64,000 nucleotides of DNA from Winogradskyella endarachnes (GTDB lineage Bacteria > Bacteroidota > Bacteroidia > Flavobacteriales > Flavobacteriaceae). The translations under genes were made by a program, and so were the position numbers. The stretch is from NCBI RefSeq assembly GCF_009741275.1, contig NZ_WOWS01000002.1, positions 496,001 through 560,000 of the forward strand, written 5' to 3'. Each line of letters begins with the position of its first letter. Within the stretch, counting starts at the first letter, position 1. This document shows positions 1 to 8,666 of this stretch, piece by piece. The notes beneath the pieces were generated by a model. It worked only from the letters and a program-made list of their open reading frames with translations. It was not told where the DNA came from and did not search any database.

Positions 1-951
1 AATCGCGTTAGAGAGTAAAGGATTTGAAACAAAAATAGAAAGAATAAACAACGTTAAACCGGTGAGTAGGATAGAGGTAATTAAATTGAAAATAATGTGT
101 TTGCGTTTGTAGTGGCCAACTTCGTGAGCTAAAACGGCAACAATTTCTTCATCATCTAAATCATTAACTAAGGTATCGTAAAGCGTCACACGTTTTTCGT
201 TTCCAAAGCCCGAAAAATACGCATTAGCTTTTGTGCTTCGTTTAGAACCGTCGATAATGAATATTTTTTCGAGATTAAAACCTACAGATTCTGCATATGC
301 TGAAATTTTAGTGCGCAAATCGCCTTCCTCTAAAGGTGTTTGTTTATTGAATAAAGGCACAATGAGTTTAGAGTAATACATATTCATAAACACAGTAAAA
401 ACGGTTATAATTCCCCAAGCATATAACCAAAATTGATTTCCTGTAATTTGGTAAAACCAAACAATTAGGGAAATAATACCACCTCCAAGAATAACGGTCA
501 TGAGTAGACCTTTTAATTTATCTAAAATAAAAGTCTTTTTTGAGGTTTTATTAAACCCAAATTTTTCTTCAATAACAAAAGTTTTATAATAGCCAAATGG
601 TGTTGTGATGATGTCGCTCGCAATCATAATTATTCCAAAGAAAATTAAAGCAATGATGATTGGGTTGTCTGAATAACTTCTAGCAATATTATCTACATAT
701 TCAAAACCATCTAAAAGCAAAAATCCTATAGTTAGTGCAAATGAAAATAAAGAACTTCCTAGCCCAAATTTATAATTTACGGTTTTATAAGCTTGAGATT
801 TTTTGTATTCAGTTTCATCGTAAACATCGTTTAGTGTTTCCGGAATTGGGTCATTGTAATGTTTAGCATTTATGGCATCTAAAACTTTATCGATTATAAA
901 GTTGATGATGATAATGGCTATGATGATGTAGAAAAGGGTATTTGCTGTCAT
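1..951 (-). CDS. M48 family (Ste24-like) membrane metalloprotease, C-terminus beyond window
   Basis: I translated this open frame from the ATG at 951 (minus) to the window edge with no stop, so about 317 residues are visible and the C-terminus is missing. Several hydrophobic membrane segments precede the zinc-binding motif HEVGH near position 130-145, within the context VLAHEVGHYKRKH, which is the M48/Ste24 (CAAX prenyl protease 1 type) signature. Upstream residues such as GSKRSTKANAYFSGFG are also typical of the family. It is probably an inner-membrane protease acting on membrane or misfolded proteins; the natural substrate cannot be told from sequence. It reads in the same direction as the TrmH-type gene upstream but is separated from it by about 130 bases holding an inverted repeat. 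Confidence 0.9.
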   Translation of the reverse strand, partial: MTANTLFYIIIAIIIINFIIDKVLDAINAKHYNDPIPETLNDVYDETEYKKSQAYKTVNYKFGLGSSLFSFALTIGFLLLDGFEYVDNIARSYSDNPIIIALIFFGIIMIASDIITTPFGYYKTFVIEEKFGFNKTSKKTFILDKLKGLLMTVILGGGIISLIVWFYQITGNQFWLYAWGIITVFTVFMNMYYSKLIVPLFNKQTPLEEGDLRTKISAYAESVGFNLEKIFIIDGSKRSTKANAYFSGFGNEKRVTLYDTLVNDLDDEEIVAVLAHEVGHYKRKHIIFNLITSILLTGLTLFILSIFVSNPLLSNAI

Positions 952-999
952 TTTTGTATTTGTAAATTCGTCACTTCGCGTGAATTTTTTTTAGAAATT

Positions 1000-1041
1000 T
1001 TGTATCGAGAATTTTATTGTTTACCATGGTTCTCGATACAA
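1000..1041. repeat. 12-bp inverted repeat in M48/TrmH spacer
   Basis: TTGTATCGAGAA at 1000-1011 is matched by its perfect reverse complement TTCTCGATACAA at 1030-1041, with an 18-nt loop. It lies downstream of the TrmH-type gene stop and upstream of the M48 start, both on the minus strand. No clear U-tract follows, so it may be a weak terminator or a dispersed intergenic repeat. Confidence 0.5.
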
Positions 1042-1085
1042 TTTTATCGTTCTTCAAAAAAATCACTTGAACTGACGTTTTTCAT

Positions 1086-1883
1086 TTATTTAAAATCGCG
1101 CTGGCGTTTGGCTTCAAAAATAAGAATTCCTGCAGCAACAGAAACATTCATAGAGTCTATAACACCTTGCATTGGTATACTAATATTCTGTGTGGCTGCT
1201 TTTCGCCATTCTTGAGTTAAACCAGTGGCTTCTGTACCAACAACAATTGCAGTTGGTAAGGTATAATCTTGTAAGTGATAAGGTTTAGATTCCTGAAGAA
1301 TAGCCGAAAAAATATTGAAATTATATTTCTGTAAAAAAGCAATGGCTTCCTCAGAGCTCGCCATGGCAATTTCTGTAGTAAAGACACAGCCTACGCTTGA
1401 ACGAATAATATTAGGATTATATAAATCTGATTTGGGATTAGCAATAATCACAGCATCTACATTTGCTGCATCAGCTGTGCGTAGTAAGGCACCAATATTA
1501 CCTGGTTTTTCTGGTGCTTCGGCAACTAAAATTAAAGGATTTTTGTTTTGAAGTTTTAAATCTTCGAGGTTATGGTTTTTAGAATTTACAAGCGCAATAA
1601 CGCCTTCGGTTGTATCTCGGTGTGCTAATTTTTGAAATACGTCCTTAGAAATCTCAATAATTTCTATACCATAAGAACTCATCGCTTTTGCTTCACTTTC
1701 CGAAAATAAATCTGGAAAAAACAAAAGTGTTTTTATCTTATAACCACCTTTAATCGCCAAAGATAATTCACGTTTGCCTTCAATTAAAAACTGCCCAGAT
1801 TTTTTTCGTTGCCGCGATTTTTCTTTGAGCAGAACCAATTGCTTAATTAGTGGATTTTGTGAGCTTGTAATAATCTTATTCAT
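1086..1883 (-). CDS. TrmH/SpoU family RNA methyltransferase
   Basis: The 265-residue protein has the two-part layout of 2'-O-ribose RNA methyltransferases. An N-terminal substrate-binding domain (about residues 5-95, starting ITSSQNPLIKQL) is followed by a SpoU knot domain. The three SPOUT motifs are visible: GNIGALLRTADAANVD (motif 1), VVGTEATGL (motif 2) and IPMQGVIDSMNVSVAAG (motif 3). It should transfer a methyl group from S-adenosylmethionine to a ribose in rRNA or tRNA; the target nucleotide is not predictable here. The length is normal for TrmH-type rRNA methyltransferases of the RlmB/TsnR group. It appears monocistronic, and the start ATG is the only good one near the N-terminal domain. 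Confidence 0.92.
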   Translation of the reverse strand: MNKIITSSQNPLIKQLVLLKEKSRQRKKSGQFLIEGKRELSLAIKGGYKIKTLLFFPDLFSESEAKAMSSYGIEIIEISKDVFQKLAHRDTTEGVIALVNSKNHNLEDLKLQNKNPLILVAEAPEKPGNIGALLRTADAANVDAVIIANPKSDLYNPNIIRSSVGCVFTTEIAMASSEEAIAFLQKYNFNIFSAILQESKPYHLQDYTLPTAIVVGTEATGLTQEWRKAATQNISIPMQGVIDSMNVSVAAGILIFEAKRQRDFK

Positions 1884-2170
1884 ATAAAATGGGTCTTCAA
1901 AAGAAAGGTAAAGTTAAGAATTTACTACATCTAATAGAATTATTTTGAGATAAGATATAATGTTTAATCTAAGCGATAGATGGCATATTAATTTAAGCGA
2001 ATTTCTAATAAAAATAAACGAATATGGATTTTGGAGCAATTGTTGTGTTGTAATATATGATTGTGACATTATAGATTAAATACGGTCTAATAAGTATCGT
2101 ATTTATGTTACTTAAAATAGATGCCAGTCATATAGAGAAAACAAATAATATTTAAATTTTAGTAGTTGAT

Positions 2171-2950
2171 ATGAAAAAAATGATTAAAAAATGTTGCTTT
2201 TTAGTAGTTGTTACAATTAGTCTATTTTCATATAGTCAGGAGATTGTTTTTCATAAAAATGATAATTCTACAACTAGTGAATTGTTAGTGAAACAAGAAC
2301 TCAATAAACATGGAGATAGTCTCATTTTAGAAAGTGCTAACATTAAGATTCAACAAGTTGATATATTAAATGATGACCATTTTGAAACTATAAAAGTAGA
2401 TAGTGTTAAAACCAGAGTAGGTCTAGATAAATTGCCTTACGGAAATTATGTAATACAAGCCAAATTTGAAAAACATTGGATTGTTATGTATATGGAGAAA
2501 AGTAGAACTATAGGTGAAGAAATCGATTTTATGGAAATTGTAGCAAATGCAAAGTTAAACAAAGTTACTAATACGCCTACAAATGTTAAGGATGAGACTT
2601 TGTCGTTGAAGGAAAAAGTAACAGAGAGTCAAGTTGAAGAAAAAATCTTGTATTGGGTTGTTTATGAAAGCAATACGCATTTGTCATCAACTAAAACGAT
2701 GGGTTTAAAAGGGGCAGAAGAAATAAATGATTTAATTTATAAAATTAGAATAGAAGCAAAATCTAAAGTTGGCAGGCATAATAAGCTCCTAGTATTTGAG
2801 GTTTACAATACCTCAGAATTTATGAGAAAGCAACTTAGAGATGGTTCGTATTATGAGAGCACAAAATCAAAGAGCTTTAACGTAAAACCTATATATAACT
2901 CTGATAAAGAGCAACGATATAGTACTCTTGCTAATGTTTCTTATAAATAA
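2171..2950 (+). CDS. exported protein of unknown function
   Basis: I do not recognise this 259-residue protein. It opens with a basic start and hydrophobic stretch ending near FSYSQ, a standard signal peptide, so it should be periplasmic or surface-located. The middle (about 140-165) is rich in K, E, T and V and looks like a linker. The last 90 residues contain an aromatic-rich WVVYESNTHLS segment and may form a small folded domain. An SPOR-like or cell-wall-binding role is possible but not supported by a clear motif. It stands alone, with an independent hairpin terminator downstream at 3014-3047. The upstream spacer of almost 290 bases is very AT-rich and shows no strong promoter match. Confidence 0.7.
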   Translation: MKKMIKKCCFLVVVTISLFSYSQEIVFHKNDNSTTSELLVKQELNKHGDSLILESANIKIQQVDILNDDHFETIKVDSVKTRVGLDKLPYGNYVIQAKFEKHWIVMYMEKSRTIGEEIDFMEIVANAKLNKVTNTPTNVKDETLSLKEKVTESQVEEKILYWVVYESNTHLSSTKTMGLKGAEEINDLIYKIRIEAKSKVGRHNKLLVFEVYNTSEFMRKQLRDGSYYESTKSKSFNVKPIYNSDKEQRYSTLANVSYK

Positions 2951-3013
2951 GATGATTTTTTCGTACAATCATTGAAAAATTAAAGGTCAACAAAACATAA
3001 TTACTTTCCAATT

Positions 3014-3047
3014 AAAAAAGCTTCAGATAATTTCTGAAGCTTTTTTT
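3014..3047 (+). terminator. Rho-independent terminator
   Basis: A hairpin with 13-bp arms AAAAAGCTTCAGA and TCTGAAGCTTTTT, a five-base loop and a run of seven T residues follows the 2171-2950 gene. It sits just before the next gene and should end transcription on the plus strand. Confidence 0.85.
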
Positions 3048-3098
3048 GTAATGTATGCAATTTGTCTTCGTCAAAAGAAACTAAATAAAAACCATACC

Positions 3099-3899
3099 AT
3101 GAAAAAATTATTACCATTATTCGCTTTTGCAATGCTTATAATTTCGTGTAAAAACGAAACAAAACAAGAACCAGAGAAAATGATAGAACCGGTTAAATCA
3201 GAAAACATCACAACCAGTATTTATCCAGAATCTATCACTAAAGTTTTTAATGCTCACGGTACTATTGAAGCATGGAATAAAATGAAAACACTTTCCTTTT
3301 CTATTGATAAACCAACGGGAAAAGAAGTTTTTACAGAAAATTTAAAAACGAGAGCAGAACAAATTGATACTCCAAATTACACGCAAGGTTTTGATGGTGC
3401 AACGCTTTGGATTAGTGAAAAAGACGGAAAAGAATATAAAGGCAAACCAAAATTTTATAAAGGCTTAATGTTTTATTTCTATGCCATGCCTTTTGTTTTA
3501 GGTGATGACGGTATACAGTATAAAGATATAGAACCTTTAGTCTTTGAAGGCAAATCGTATCCTGGAATTCTGATTTCTTACGAAGATGGTATAGGCGAAT
3601 CTTCAAATGACCAGTACAAGATTTTTTATGATGCTGACTCAGGGAAAATGGAATGGCTAGGTTACACGGTAACATATGGAAAAGATGAAGGTAGTGACGA
3701 TTTTCATTTTATAAGATATAACAATTGGCAAACGGTTAACGGTTTGGTAGTACCAGCTAGTATAGATTGGTATAAGTATGAAAATAACCTACCAACAGAA
3801 AAACGAAACACCGTTGCATTTAAAGATATCGTACTTTCTGAAAAAGCGCCAGATGCAAAATTATTTGTGCAACCAGAAGGTGCAAAAGTGATTGAGTAA
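3099..3899 (+). CDS. lipoprotein, possibly DUF6503-like
   Basis: I place the start at the ATG at 3099, not at the in-frame ATG at 3051. Only from 3099 does the protein begin with a clean lipoprotein signal, MKKLLPLFAFAMLIISCKN, with the acylated cysteine in a LIISC lipobox. The upstream codons overlap the preceding terminator region. The mature 250 residues are rich in aromatic residues and beta-strand patterns (for example YEDGIGESSNDQYKIFYD), suggesting a LolA/LolB-like or DUF6503-type beta fold. That family assignment is from memory of similar flavobacterial proteins and is uncertain. It is monocistronic, bounded by terminators on both sides, and probably located in the outer membrane. Confidence 0.75.
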   Translation: MKKLLPLFAFAMLIISCKNETKQEPEKMIEPVKSENITTSIYPESITKVFNAHGTIEAWNKMKTLSFSIDKPTGKEVFTENLKTRAEQIDTPNYTQGFDGATLWISEKDGKEYKGKPKFYKGLMFYFYAMPFVLGDDGIQYKDIEPLVFEGKSYPGILISYEDGIGESSNDQYKIFYDADSGKMEWLGYTVTYGKDEGSDDFHFIRYNNWQTVNGLVVPASIDWYKYENNLPTEKRNTVAFKDIVLSEKAPDAKLFVQPEGAKVIE

Positions 3900-3944
3900 T
3901 GTATATAAATTAGAGATGAGGTGCATCACTTCATGCTGAATGAA

Positions 3945-3976
3945 TAAAAAAAGCGAGCCAATTGGCTCGCTTTTTT
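3945..3976. terminator. bidirectional terminator
   Basis: A near-perfect palindrome, AAGCGAGCCAATTGGCTCGCTT, flanked by A-tract and T-tract, follows the lipoprotein gene. Because the flanks are A-run on the left and T-run on the right it can work on both strands. Confidence 0.85.
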
Positions 3977-4080
3977 ATTTAGGTTTCATATCAATATTTA
4001 TAATATAATTGCTCTTTCTTAAATGTTTTGAAGCTTCAATTTTTTTAAACATAGAATTACTAATTTCTTTTCTTTCAAAA

Positions 4081-4161
4081 ACACCCCTAAAGTCCCCTCA
4101 AGGGGACAATCCTACCAAGTTTAATCTATGGATTGTCCCCTTGAGGGAACTTTAGGGGTGT
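4081..4161. repeat. long inverted repeat (32-nt arms)
   Basis: Arms at 4081-4112 and 4130-4161 are reverse complements over 32 positions with one mismatch, separated by a 17-nt loop. Each arm contains the smaller internal palindrome CCCCTCAAGGGG (or CCCCTTGAGGG) and ends in ACACCCCTAAAG. It lies immediately downstream of the amidohydrolase gene stop at 4171 (minus). The strong GC-rich stem in an AT-rich spacer resembles dispersed palindromic intergenic elements of Bacteroidota. It may also act as a transcript-end structure. Confidence 0.8.
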
Positions 4162-4170
4162 AAACTATAA

Positions 4171-5484
4171 CTATTTATCTGGCTGATTAAGTTTCTCAGA
4201 ATAACGTTTCCAAAGCGTCGTTTGGTGTGTTTCTAAACTTAAGCTTCTACCATCGATAAATGCATGCGTTAATATGTTTGTTCGCATATCTAAAGCATCG
4301 CCTTCACTAATAAAAAGAGTGGCGCTTTTTCCAACTTTAAGTGTGCCATACAAATTATCAATGCCTAATATCTTAGCCGGATTTTCAGTTATTAATTGCA
4401 ACGCTTGTGCTTTTGTTAATCCGTATGCAACTGTTGTGCCAGCATAAAATGGAAGGTTTCTAGAATTCATACGTTCCATTTGTCCGCTAGGTTCTAAAGC
4501 CACTAATACGCCTGCATCGACTAATGTTTTTGCGAGTTTAAAAGGTAAATCGTAATCATCATCTTCTAGTTCTGGTCTAGAGTGTACACGTCTTAGAAAA
4601 ACAGATACATTATTCTCTTTTAGGAAACTGGTTAATTTATCGGCTTGGTAAGCACCAACAATAGTAATTTTAGAGACACCTTGTGCTTTAGCAAAATTAA
4701 CAGCGTCAGTAATACCTTTTTCATCATCTACATTAATGTATAAACGTTTAGAACCATCAAATAATCCAGACATAGCTTCGTATGGTAAATGAGATTCTTT
4801 TTTATCACCATTATTGTAGCTTTTAGATTCTGTGAAATAAGCTTCTAATTCTGTAACTTGTTTGTTGTAGTTTTTGTTTGGTTTAAGTCCGGCATCTTCG
4901 CCTAACCACCAACGACCACGACTAAAACTGCTTGGCCAATTCATATGGATACCATCATCCGTTTTAATAGCTGCATCTTCCCAGTTCCATGCATCATATT
5001 GAACCACAGATGAGGTGCCAGAAATTCGTCCGCCTCTTGGCACAACTTGTCCAAGCAACACACCATTAGGTCGCATAGATTCCACAACTTTAGATTCTGT
5101 ATTGTAGGCGATAATACTTCTTATATGAGGATTGTAAGTTCCCAGTTCCGATAAATCTACAGAGGCTTTTACAGCATCTACTTCTACTAAACCTAAAGTT
5201 CCGTTAGCCACAATAAAGCCAGGATATACGTGCTTACCTTTGGCATCAATAATGTTCATAGCTTGCTTTGTAAGTGGTGTTGAGGCTTCTGGTCCTATGG
5301 TTGTAATTTTTCCATCACTAACCACAATTACACTGTTTTCAATAACGGTTCCATCGCCAATATGAGCGGTTGCACCAACAATGGCAAAATCTTTAGTTTG
5401 CTTAGGTGCAGGCGTTTGTTGTGCAAAACTTAATGTAATACACAATAAAAATAAGGCTATATGTATTTTATGTATAGTTTTCAT
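4171..5484 (-). CDS. exported amidohydrolase-like protein lacking metal ligands
   Basis: The 437-residue protein has a signal peptide (cleavage near SFAQQ) and the fold markers of the amidohydrolase superfamily. These are an N-terminal beta-sandwich strand set ending GKHVYPGFI and a C-terminal NPAKILGIDNLYGTLKVGKSA segment typical of imidazolonepropionase-like enzymes. The metal-binding HxH that should follow PGFI is absent: the sequence reads VANGTLGL. The late catalytic Asp region is replaced by LEPSGQ. It therefore looks like a non-catalytic partner. Its start is only 12 nt after the stop of the larger amidohydrolase gene, implying co-transcription and perhaps a complex with it. Length is normal for the family. 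Confidence 0.85.
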   Translation of the reverse strand: MKTIHKIHIALFLLCITLSFAQQTPAPKQTKDFAIVGATAHIGDGTVIENSVIVVSDGKITTIGPEASTPLTKQAMNIIDAKGKHVYPGFIVANGTLGLVEVDAVKASVDLSELGTYNPHIRSIIAYNTESKVVESMRPNGVLLGQVVPRGGRISGTSSVVQYDAWNWEDAAIKTDDGIHMNWPSSFSRGRWWLGEDAGLKPNKNYNKQVTELEAYFTESKSYNNGDKKESHLPYEAMSGLFDGSKRLYINVDDEKGITDAVNFAKAQGVSKITIVGAYQADKLTSFLKENNVSVFLRRVHSRPELEDDDYDLPFKLAKTLVDAGVLVALEPSGQMERMNSRNLPFYAGTTVAYGLTKAQALQLITENPAKILGIDNLYGTLKVGKSATLFISEGDALDMRTNILTHAFIDGRSLSLETHQTTLWKRYSEKLNQPDK

Positions 5485-5496
5485 TTTTATTAGAGT

Positions 5497-8481
5497 TTAG
5501 TGGTAATGATTTGTATGTTCGCCATCCATTGAATCGCAATGCAACAGTCTGTCTTCTTTCTTCTTAACAGGTTGGGTTTTTAATCCTTTGTTTTTATCCT
5601 GAAGCATTAAATTAATTAACTCGCTTTTTTCTTTTTTAATGGCTTCACGCATTTGCTTGTCTTTTTCTAAATCAAAATACGTAACGCCTTCAATAATTGT
5701 TTTTTCTGCTTTGGCATAAATAGACATAGGATGGTCCGTCCATAAGACCACATCCGCATCTTTTCCAACTTTAAGACTTCCAACTCTATCATCTAAGTGT
5801 AAAAGTTTCGCCGGATTTAAAGTCACAAATTTCCATGCCTCTTCTTCACTAATGCCTCCATATTTTACCGATTTAGCCGCTTCCTGGTTGAGTCGTCTAG
5901 ACATTTCGGCATCATCAGAATTTATGGCTACTGTAACACCTGCATTGTGCATAATTGCTGCATTGTAAGGTATAGCATCATTTACTTCGTATTTATAAGC
6001 CCACCAATCGCTAAAAGTAGAACCACCAACGCCATGGTCTTTCATTTTATCAGCAACTTTATAGCCTTCAAGAATGTGAGTAAACGTGTTAATTTTAAAA
6101 TCGAATTGCTCGGCAACTTTCATTAACATATTTATTTCACTTTGCACATAAGAATGACAAGAAATAAAGCGTTCGCTATTTAGAATTTCAGCAAGCGTTT
6201 CCATTTCTATATCCTTTCGGTATGGTTGGCCACTTTTCTTTAATTCATCATAAGCTTTAGCTCTCGTAAAGTAATCTATGAAGACTTGTTCAACACCCAT
6301 TCTAGACTGTGGGAAACGCGAATTTCTTCGCATACGCGATTGTTTTACGTTTTCTCCTAAAGCGAATTTTATAAACTTTGGCGAATTATCGTAGATTAAA
6401 TTTTCGGCAGATTCTCCCCATTTTAATTTTATAATAGCAGAACGTCCGCCAATAGGATTTGCCGAACCATGTAAAATTTGAATTGAAGTTACACCACCTG
6501 CTAAATTTCTATAAATTTCAATGGATTCATCATCTAAAACATCTTCAATAGTTACTTCTGCAGAGGAATTCTGTCCACCTTCATTTATAGATGACGCTGC
6601 AATATGTGAATGTTCATCTATAATGCCAGCTGTTATATGTTTGCCAGTAGCATCAATAACTTTTGCTTTTTTGCTTGAAAGGTTTTTACCAATTTTAGAA
6701 ATTTTTCCATCCTTAATTAAAACATCTGTGTTCTCTAAAACACCTTCCTTTTCATTTGTCCAAACGGTTGCGTTTTTAAATAATAAGGTTTCAGATTTAG
6801 GTTTTTCTTCAAAACCATACGCTAAATTAGGATACGAAATAGGACTCATAAAAGGGGTTTCCTTTACAACGTCATGGCGCTTTTTGCCATCTTTTTTATC
6901 TTCCTTTTGTTTTGCTTTTATAGCATTGAAAGGCATTTCATTACCATTAGATAGTATAGCTTTTCCGCTCAACGAATTATGGTTAGTAGCGTTGGCAACA
7001 ATTCTAATAAACTCTTGTTTTGTGCTGTCTGCCGTTTTAAAAGTGAAAGTCGCCCAATCATCATTGTAACTCATTTTGGTACCTAAATCCTTATCATCAC
7101 TCTTTATTTTAGCATTAGGTTTGCTTGTACTACCAGAGATATTTAATTCGTAATCCGAACCATTAATTTTAAAGGTATACGCGCCATCAATATCTGTTTT
7201 ACTCATGTCAGTAATTACATTAGCAGTACCTTGAACCCAGTTTTCAAACAATTTGGTTTTCTTTTCAAAAATATCGCCATCGGTAATTAAAAAGTTAGCG
7301 TAGCTACCTGCTTTTAAAGTTCCTAAAACATCTGATTTTCCTAATAATGAAGCCGGAACCGTTGTTAAAGCTTCTAAAGCTTTTTGCTTAGAAAGTCCCA
7401 TTTCTATGGCTTTCATTAGGTTGGTTTTAAATGATTTTTTAGATTTTAAACCATGTGTAGTCAACGTGAAATTGATGCCGTTTTCAGCTAATAATCTCGG
7501 ATTGTGAGGTTCTTGATTCCAAGAACGCATATCGCTCAAAGACAACGTGCTTGCTAAGAAAGGGTCTTCAACATTATAAGCCAATTGAAAATCTAATGGA
7601 AGAATTATGGTGGCATTTGTCGCTTTAACTTCGCTAATACGTTCGTATTCGTCGCCACCACCTAAAATGGTGTATTGAATGTTATAAGCATCGCCAACTT
7701 TATCGGCACGTAATAGATTTATTCTGCTACCAGCTTCAAAAATCTGCAATAAATTCTTGTTGTTATTTAAAGCTTCTAACGATAAGTCTTTTGTGTCAAT
7801 ATGGCCTTCGGCATACCAATCGGCATCGAGATACATTTGTCTTAATAATGCCATGCTTCCCATTATAGAAGACGGATAAGATTGGTTTGATTTGGCACTT
7901 TTACTAAAGGAAAAATGCTGAGATGTTTTGGCATCAACGATGCGTAAGGCATTGTCAGCATCATTGTTTAAAGCAATTAATGCACCAGTTCCGCGCACCA
8001 CACCATCAGGAAAATGTGTGTTTACGGTTCCGAAACCTAAGTTAAGTAATTCTGTTGCGGACTTTTTATCGTATTTAAAATAGGTCATTACGTCTTGTTC
8101 GGGCATTACGTGGTCGTTCCAGTAAAAACCGCTCCGGCTTGGTCCATATTGAGATTCGCCACGTTGTCTTTTTGGTTTTTCTACACCAAATGTGGTGTAT
8201 AAATCAATAAAAGAAGGATAAATTGTTTTACCAGAAAGGTCAATGGTTGTGGTGTTTTTTGGAATAGAAACCGATTGACCAACGCTTACCACTTTGCCAT
8301 CTTTAATAAGAAGCGTGGCATTGCTTATAACTTCCGTTGGTGAGACATGTATCGTTGCATTTGTAAATGCCGTGTAATTAGTGTTATTTGCTATGACACC
8401 AGAATTACTCGGAAAGTAATCTTGAGCAAATAATGAAAAACTGCACATCAGTACGAGCAGTAGTAAGTAATGTTTTAACAT
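5497..8481 (-). CDS. tandem-domain exported amidohydrolase
   Basis: This 994-residue protein has a signal peptide (cleavage near SLFAQD) and two amidohydrolase-type halves. The first half (about 25-430) has family landmarks such as TIYPSFIDLY and LGTLKAGSYANF, but the HxH metal site is missing (YTT instead). A linker domain follows (about 430-560). The second half keeps the full site: HSH after GIIDE, a Lys in KFALGENVKQ, His in ISCHSYVQSE and FTHILEGYK, and Asp in AINSDDAEM. It should hydrolyse an amide or ester bond of an unknown periplasmic substrate, perhaps a cyclic imide or dipeptide. It is the first gene of a two-gene operon with the degenerate paralogue downstream. The last residues are His-rich (HTNHYH). 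Confidence 0.88.
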   Translation of the reverse strand: MLKHYLLLLVLMCSFSLFAQDYFPSNSGVIANNTNYTAFTNATIHVSPTEVISNATLLIKDGKVVSVGQSVSIPKNTTTIDLSGKTIYPSFIDLYTTFGVEKPKRQRGESQYGPSRSGFYWNDHVMPEQDVMTYFKYDKKSATELLNLGFGTVNTHFPDGVVRGTGALIALNNDADNALRIVDAKTSQHFSFSKSAKSNQSYPSSIMGSMALLRQMYLDADWYAEGHIDTKDLSLEALNNNKNLLQIFEAGSRINLLRADKVGDAYNIQYTILGGGDEYERISEVKATNATIILPLDFQLAYNVEDPFLASTLSLSDMRSWNQEPHNPRLLAENGINFTLTTHGLKSKKSFKTNLMKAIEMGLSKQKALEALTTVPASLLGKSDVLGTLKAGSYANFLITDGDIFEKKTKLFENWVQGTANVITDMSKTDIDGAYTFKINGSDYELNISGSTSKPNAKIKSDDKDLGTKMSYNDDWATFTFKTADSTKQEFIRIVANATNHNSLSGKAILSNGNEMPFNAIKAKQKEDKKDGKKRHDVVKETPFMSPISYPNLAYGFEEKPKSETLLFKNATVWTNEKEGVLENTDVLIKDGKISKIGKNLSSKKAKVIDATGKHITAGIIDEHSHIAASSINEGGQNSSAEVTIEDVLDDESIEIYRNLAGGVTSIQILHGSANPIGGRSAIIKLKWGESAENLIYDNSPKFIKFALGENVKQSRMRRNSRFPQSRMGVEQVFIDYFTRAKAYDELKKSGQPYRKDIEMETLAEILNSERFISCHSYVQSEINMLMKVAEQFDFKINTFTHILEGYKVADKMKDHGVGGSTFSDWWAYKYEVNDAIPYNAAIMHNAGVTVAINSDDAEMSRRLNQEAAKSVKYGGISEEEAWKFVTLNPAKLLHLDDRVGSLKVGKDADVVLWTDHPMSIYAKAEKTIIEGVTYFDLEKDKQMREAIKKEKSELINLMLQDKNKGLKTQPVKKKEDRLLHCDSMDGEHTNHYH

Positions 8482-8666
8482 AAAATATATGGGTTGGTTT
8501 AATGATTTTAAATATAGGAATTTAAGTGTGAAGATGAATTATAAATTGATATATTTAACTTTTTCTACCGACTTAATGCCATGCAGAGTGTGCAATATGT
8601 AATGAAATAATACTTTTTGTGATTGAATGAGGTTTCTACTGTGTTCAAACTAACTTATTAGAACTA

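Noticed and set aside
6521..7069. 182-codon plus-strand frame inside the large amidohydrolase gene
   Set aside because: It lies wholly opposite a well-supported gene and has no start signal or motif of its own.
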